Part shown: positions 32,489 to 34,078 of the stretch, one piece after another
Layout: each line of letters begins with the position of its first letter
How positions within the stretch are numbered: position 1 is the stretch's first letter
DNA from: ZC4RG25 sp041687075
Lineage (GTDB): Bacteria > Pseudomonadota > Alphaproteobacteria > Rhizobiales > Hyphomicrobiaceae
Assembly: GCA_041687075.1 (NCBI GenBank)
Contig: JAWLCO010000036.1
Coordinates: forward strand, 1-34,078
Direction of reading: 5' to 3'
Length of the DNA stretch: 34,078 bases
The notes under the pieces: generated by a model
Databases searched by the model: none
What the model was told of the DNA's origin: nothing
What the model saw: the letters and a program-made list of their open reading frames with translations, nothing else
Program-made: the position numbers and the translations under genes

Positions 32489-34078
32489 CCGCCATTCGGC
32501 CCGCTTCCACTTTCGCCGGCAAAGAGCCGGTGGCGCGCCTGCGAGAGGTCACTCTCCGGTACGGCGATACGCTCGCGCTGGACGACGTCAGCATCTACGT
32601 GCCCGCCGGCTGCATGGTGGGGCTGATCGGCCCGGATGGCGTAGGCAAATCCAGCCTGCTGTCGTTGATCTCCGGCGCACGCGCCATCCAGACGGGCTCG
32701 ATCGAGGTTCTCGGCGGCGACATGGCCTCTGCGGCACATCGCGAGGAGGTTGGCCCCCGCATTGCCTACATGCCGCAAGGCCTCGGCAAAAATCTGTACC
32801 AGACCCTGTCAGTCTACGAGAACGTCGACTTTTTCGGTCGTCTGTTCGGGCAGAATGCTACGGAGCGGGAGCGCCGGATTGCCGAATTGCTGGAGGGCAC
32901 CGGCCTTGCACCTTTTGCCGACCGGCCCGCAGGCAAGCTCTCCGGCGGGATGAAGCAGAAGCTGGGCCTGTGCACCGCGCTGATCCACGACCCGGACCTT
33001 CTCATCCTCGATGAGCCGACGACAGGCGTGGATCCGCTTTCCCGGCGCCAATTCTGGGAGCTGGTCGACCGCATTCGCGCCGGCCGGCCCGGGATGAGCG
33101 TGATGGTGGCGACGGCCTACATGGAGGAGGCCGCAGGTTTCGACTGGCTCGTCGCGATGGATGCCGGCCGCGTATTGGCCACCGGTGCTCCCCGCGACCT
33201 GCTGGAAAAAACGGGCACCGGCACGCTGGAAGCGGCCTTCATCGCCCTGCTCCCCGAAGAAAAGCGCTTGGGTTACCAGCCGGTAGAAATCCGCCCGCGC
33301 GAAACGATGACCGACGAAAGAATCGCGATCGAGGCACATGATCTGACCAAGCGGTTTGGCAATTTTACAGCCGTAGATCATGTGAGCTTCCGGATTTTTC
33401 GCGGCGAAATATTCGGCTTCCTCGGCTCCAATGGCTGCGGGAAGACGACGACGATGAAAATGCTGACCGGCTTGCTACCGGCTACGGAAGGTCAGGCGTG
33501 GTTGTTCGGCCGCGAGGTCGACCCTGAAGACATCGATACGCGGCGCCGCGTCGGCTACATGTCGCAACATTTCTCCCTCTACAGGGAGCTCACCGTCCGG
33601 CAGAACCTCGAGCTGCACGCGCGCCTATTCAATTTGCCTCCGGAGATGATCCCCTCGCGGGTCGCCGAAATGGCCCAACGCTTCGAGCTTGAGTCCATCA
33701 TGGATGAGCTGCCGGACTCGCTGCCACTCGGTCAGCGGCAGCGGCTTTCGCTCGCCGTCGCCATGATCCACGGCCCGGAAATGCTCATTCTGGACGAGCC
33801 GACATCCGGCGTCGATCCCGTTGCCCGGGATGAATTCTGGCGCATCCTCATCGCGCTCTCCCGAGAGGACGGGGTCACGATTTTCATTTCCACCCATTTC
33901 ATGAACGAGGCCGAGCGGTGCGATCGCATCTCCCTCATGCATGCGGGCCTCGTGCTCGTCAGCGGAACGCCGGCCGAGCTTGTCGAAGCACGCGGCGTGG
34001 AATCCCTCGAAGATGCCTTCGTCTCCTACTTGGAGGAGGCGGCTGCCGAGAGCGCACCGGAGGCAGCCGAGCTGCCAG
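32485..34078 (+). CDS. rbbA: RbbA-like tandem ABC ATPase/ABC-2 transporter (3' end outside window)
   Basis: 531 residues are visible of a protein that in E. coli has about 911. Two ABC ATPase domains are present. Domain 1 has Walker A GPDGVGKS (residues 49-56), signature LSGGMKQ (152-158) and Walker B LLILDEPTTGVDP. Domain 2 has Walker A GSNGCGKTT (314-322), a degenerate signature LPLGQRQ (413-419) and Walker B MLILDEPTSGVDP. Sequence such as ISGARAIQTGSIEVLGGDM and MPQGLGKNLYQTLSVYENVDFF matches RbbA closely. The ABC-2 membrane part should follow beyond 34078. E. coli RbbA was reported as ribosome-associated; the yhiI context suggests export. Confidence 0.92.
   Translation, partial: MTAIRPASTFAGKEPVARLREVTLRYGDTLALDDVSIYVPAGCMVGLIGPDGVGKSSLLSLISGARAIQTGSIEVLGGDMASAAHREEVGPRIAYMPQGLGKNLYQTLSVYENVDFFGRLFGQNATERERRIAELLEGTGLAPFADRPAGKLSGGMKQKLGLCTALIHDPDLLILDEPTTGVDPLSRRQFWELVDRIRAGRPGMSVMVATAYMEEAAGFDWLVAMDAGRVLATGAPRDLLEKTGTGTLEAAFIALLPEEKRLGYQPVEIRPRETMTDERIAIEAHDLTKRFGNFTAVDHVSFRIFRGEIFGFLGSNGCGKTTTMKMLTGLLPATEGQAWLFGREVDPEDIDTRRRVGYMSQHFSLYRELTVRQNLELHARLFNLPPEMIPSRVAEMAQRFELESIMDELPDSLPLGQRQRLSLAVAMIHGPEMLILDEPTSGVDPVARDEFWRILIALSREDGVTIFISTHFMNEAERCDRISLMHAGLVLVSGTPAELVEARGVESLEDAFVSYLEEAAAESAPEAAELP

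Overview
The window looks like chromosomal DNA of an alphaproteobacterium, most likely in the Hyphomicrobiales. This is inferred from the high GC content, GGAG-type ribosome binding sites, frequent GTG and TTG starts, and gene families typical of that order. No rRNA, tRNA, IS element, integrase, phage gene or CRISPR array was seen. Both ends cut through genes.

Region 1 (1-9417, minus strand) is a secreted-enzyme operon. An 8.5 kb gene encodes a 2843-residue RTX protein with two complete animal-type haem peroxidase domains, a central Ig-like domain, several calcium-binding RTX blocks, a 72-residue Asp-rich tract and a type I secretion C-terminus. It is followed 82 bp downstream by a PrtD-type type I secretion ABC transporter that runs off the left edge. 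The architecture matches the Mn(II)-oxidising haem peroxidases of the MopA type described in Aurantimonas and Erythrobacter, and this is the most striking locus here. A 530 bp non-coding stretch with three related GACC/GGTC dyads lies upstream.

Region 2 (9948-20692) centres on molybdenum and redox chemistry. modABC (minus) imports molybdate. Divergent from it run a group III truncated haemoglobin, 5-formyltetrahydrofolate cyclo-ligase, a stand-alone PAS protein and a nitronate monooxygenase. Next come an exported seven-bladed Vgb-like beta-propeller, a c-type cytochrome, and the three subunits of a PaoABC (YagTSR)-type molybdenum aldehyde oxidoreductase. The imported molybdate probably supplies the PaoC cofactor. 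The 2Fe-2S subunit lacks the Tat signal that sends E. coli PaoABC to the periplasm, which is at odds with the exported cytochrome and propeller next to it.

Region 3 (20693-25212) is a two-gene RND efflux pump (adaptor plus HAE1-type transporter), with a 15 bp dyad just upstream of its start and a good rho-independent terminator at its end.

Region 4 (25236-28199) is a putative four-gene minus-strand operon: a BNR/Asp-box propeller, a MoaD/ThiS-like beta-grasp protein ending in Gly-Gly, a DUF1579 protein and a VOC/PhnB-like protein. It is divergent from a MarR regulator, and a perfect 12 bp palindrome sits in the shared promoter region.

Region 5 (28200-34078) holds an NAD(P)-binding/SAF-domain oxidoreductase (COG4091-like), an alpha/beta-hydrolase-OsmC fusion (minus), and divergently the yhiI-rbbA pair (HlyD-type adaptor and tandem ABC ATPase). 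rbbA is cut by the right edge. A 22 bp near-perfect dyad lies in the divergent promoter region.

All family assignments were made by eye from motifs and remembered family sequences; no database search was possible.
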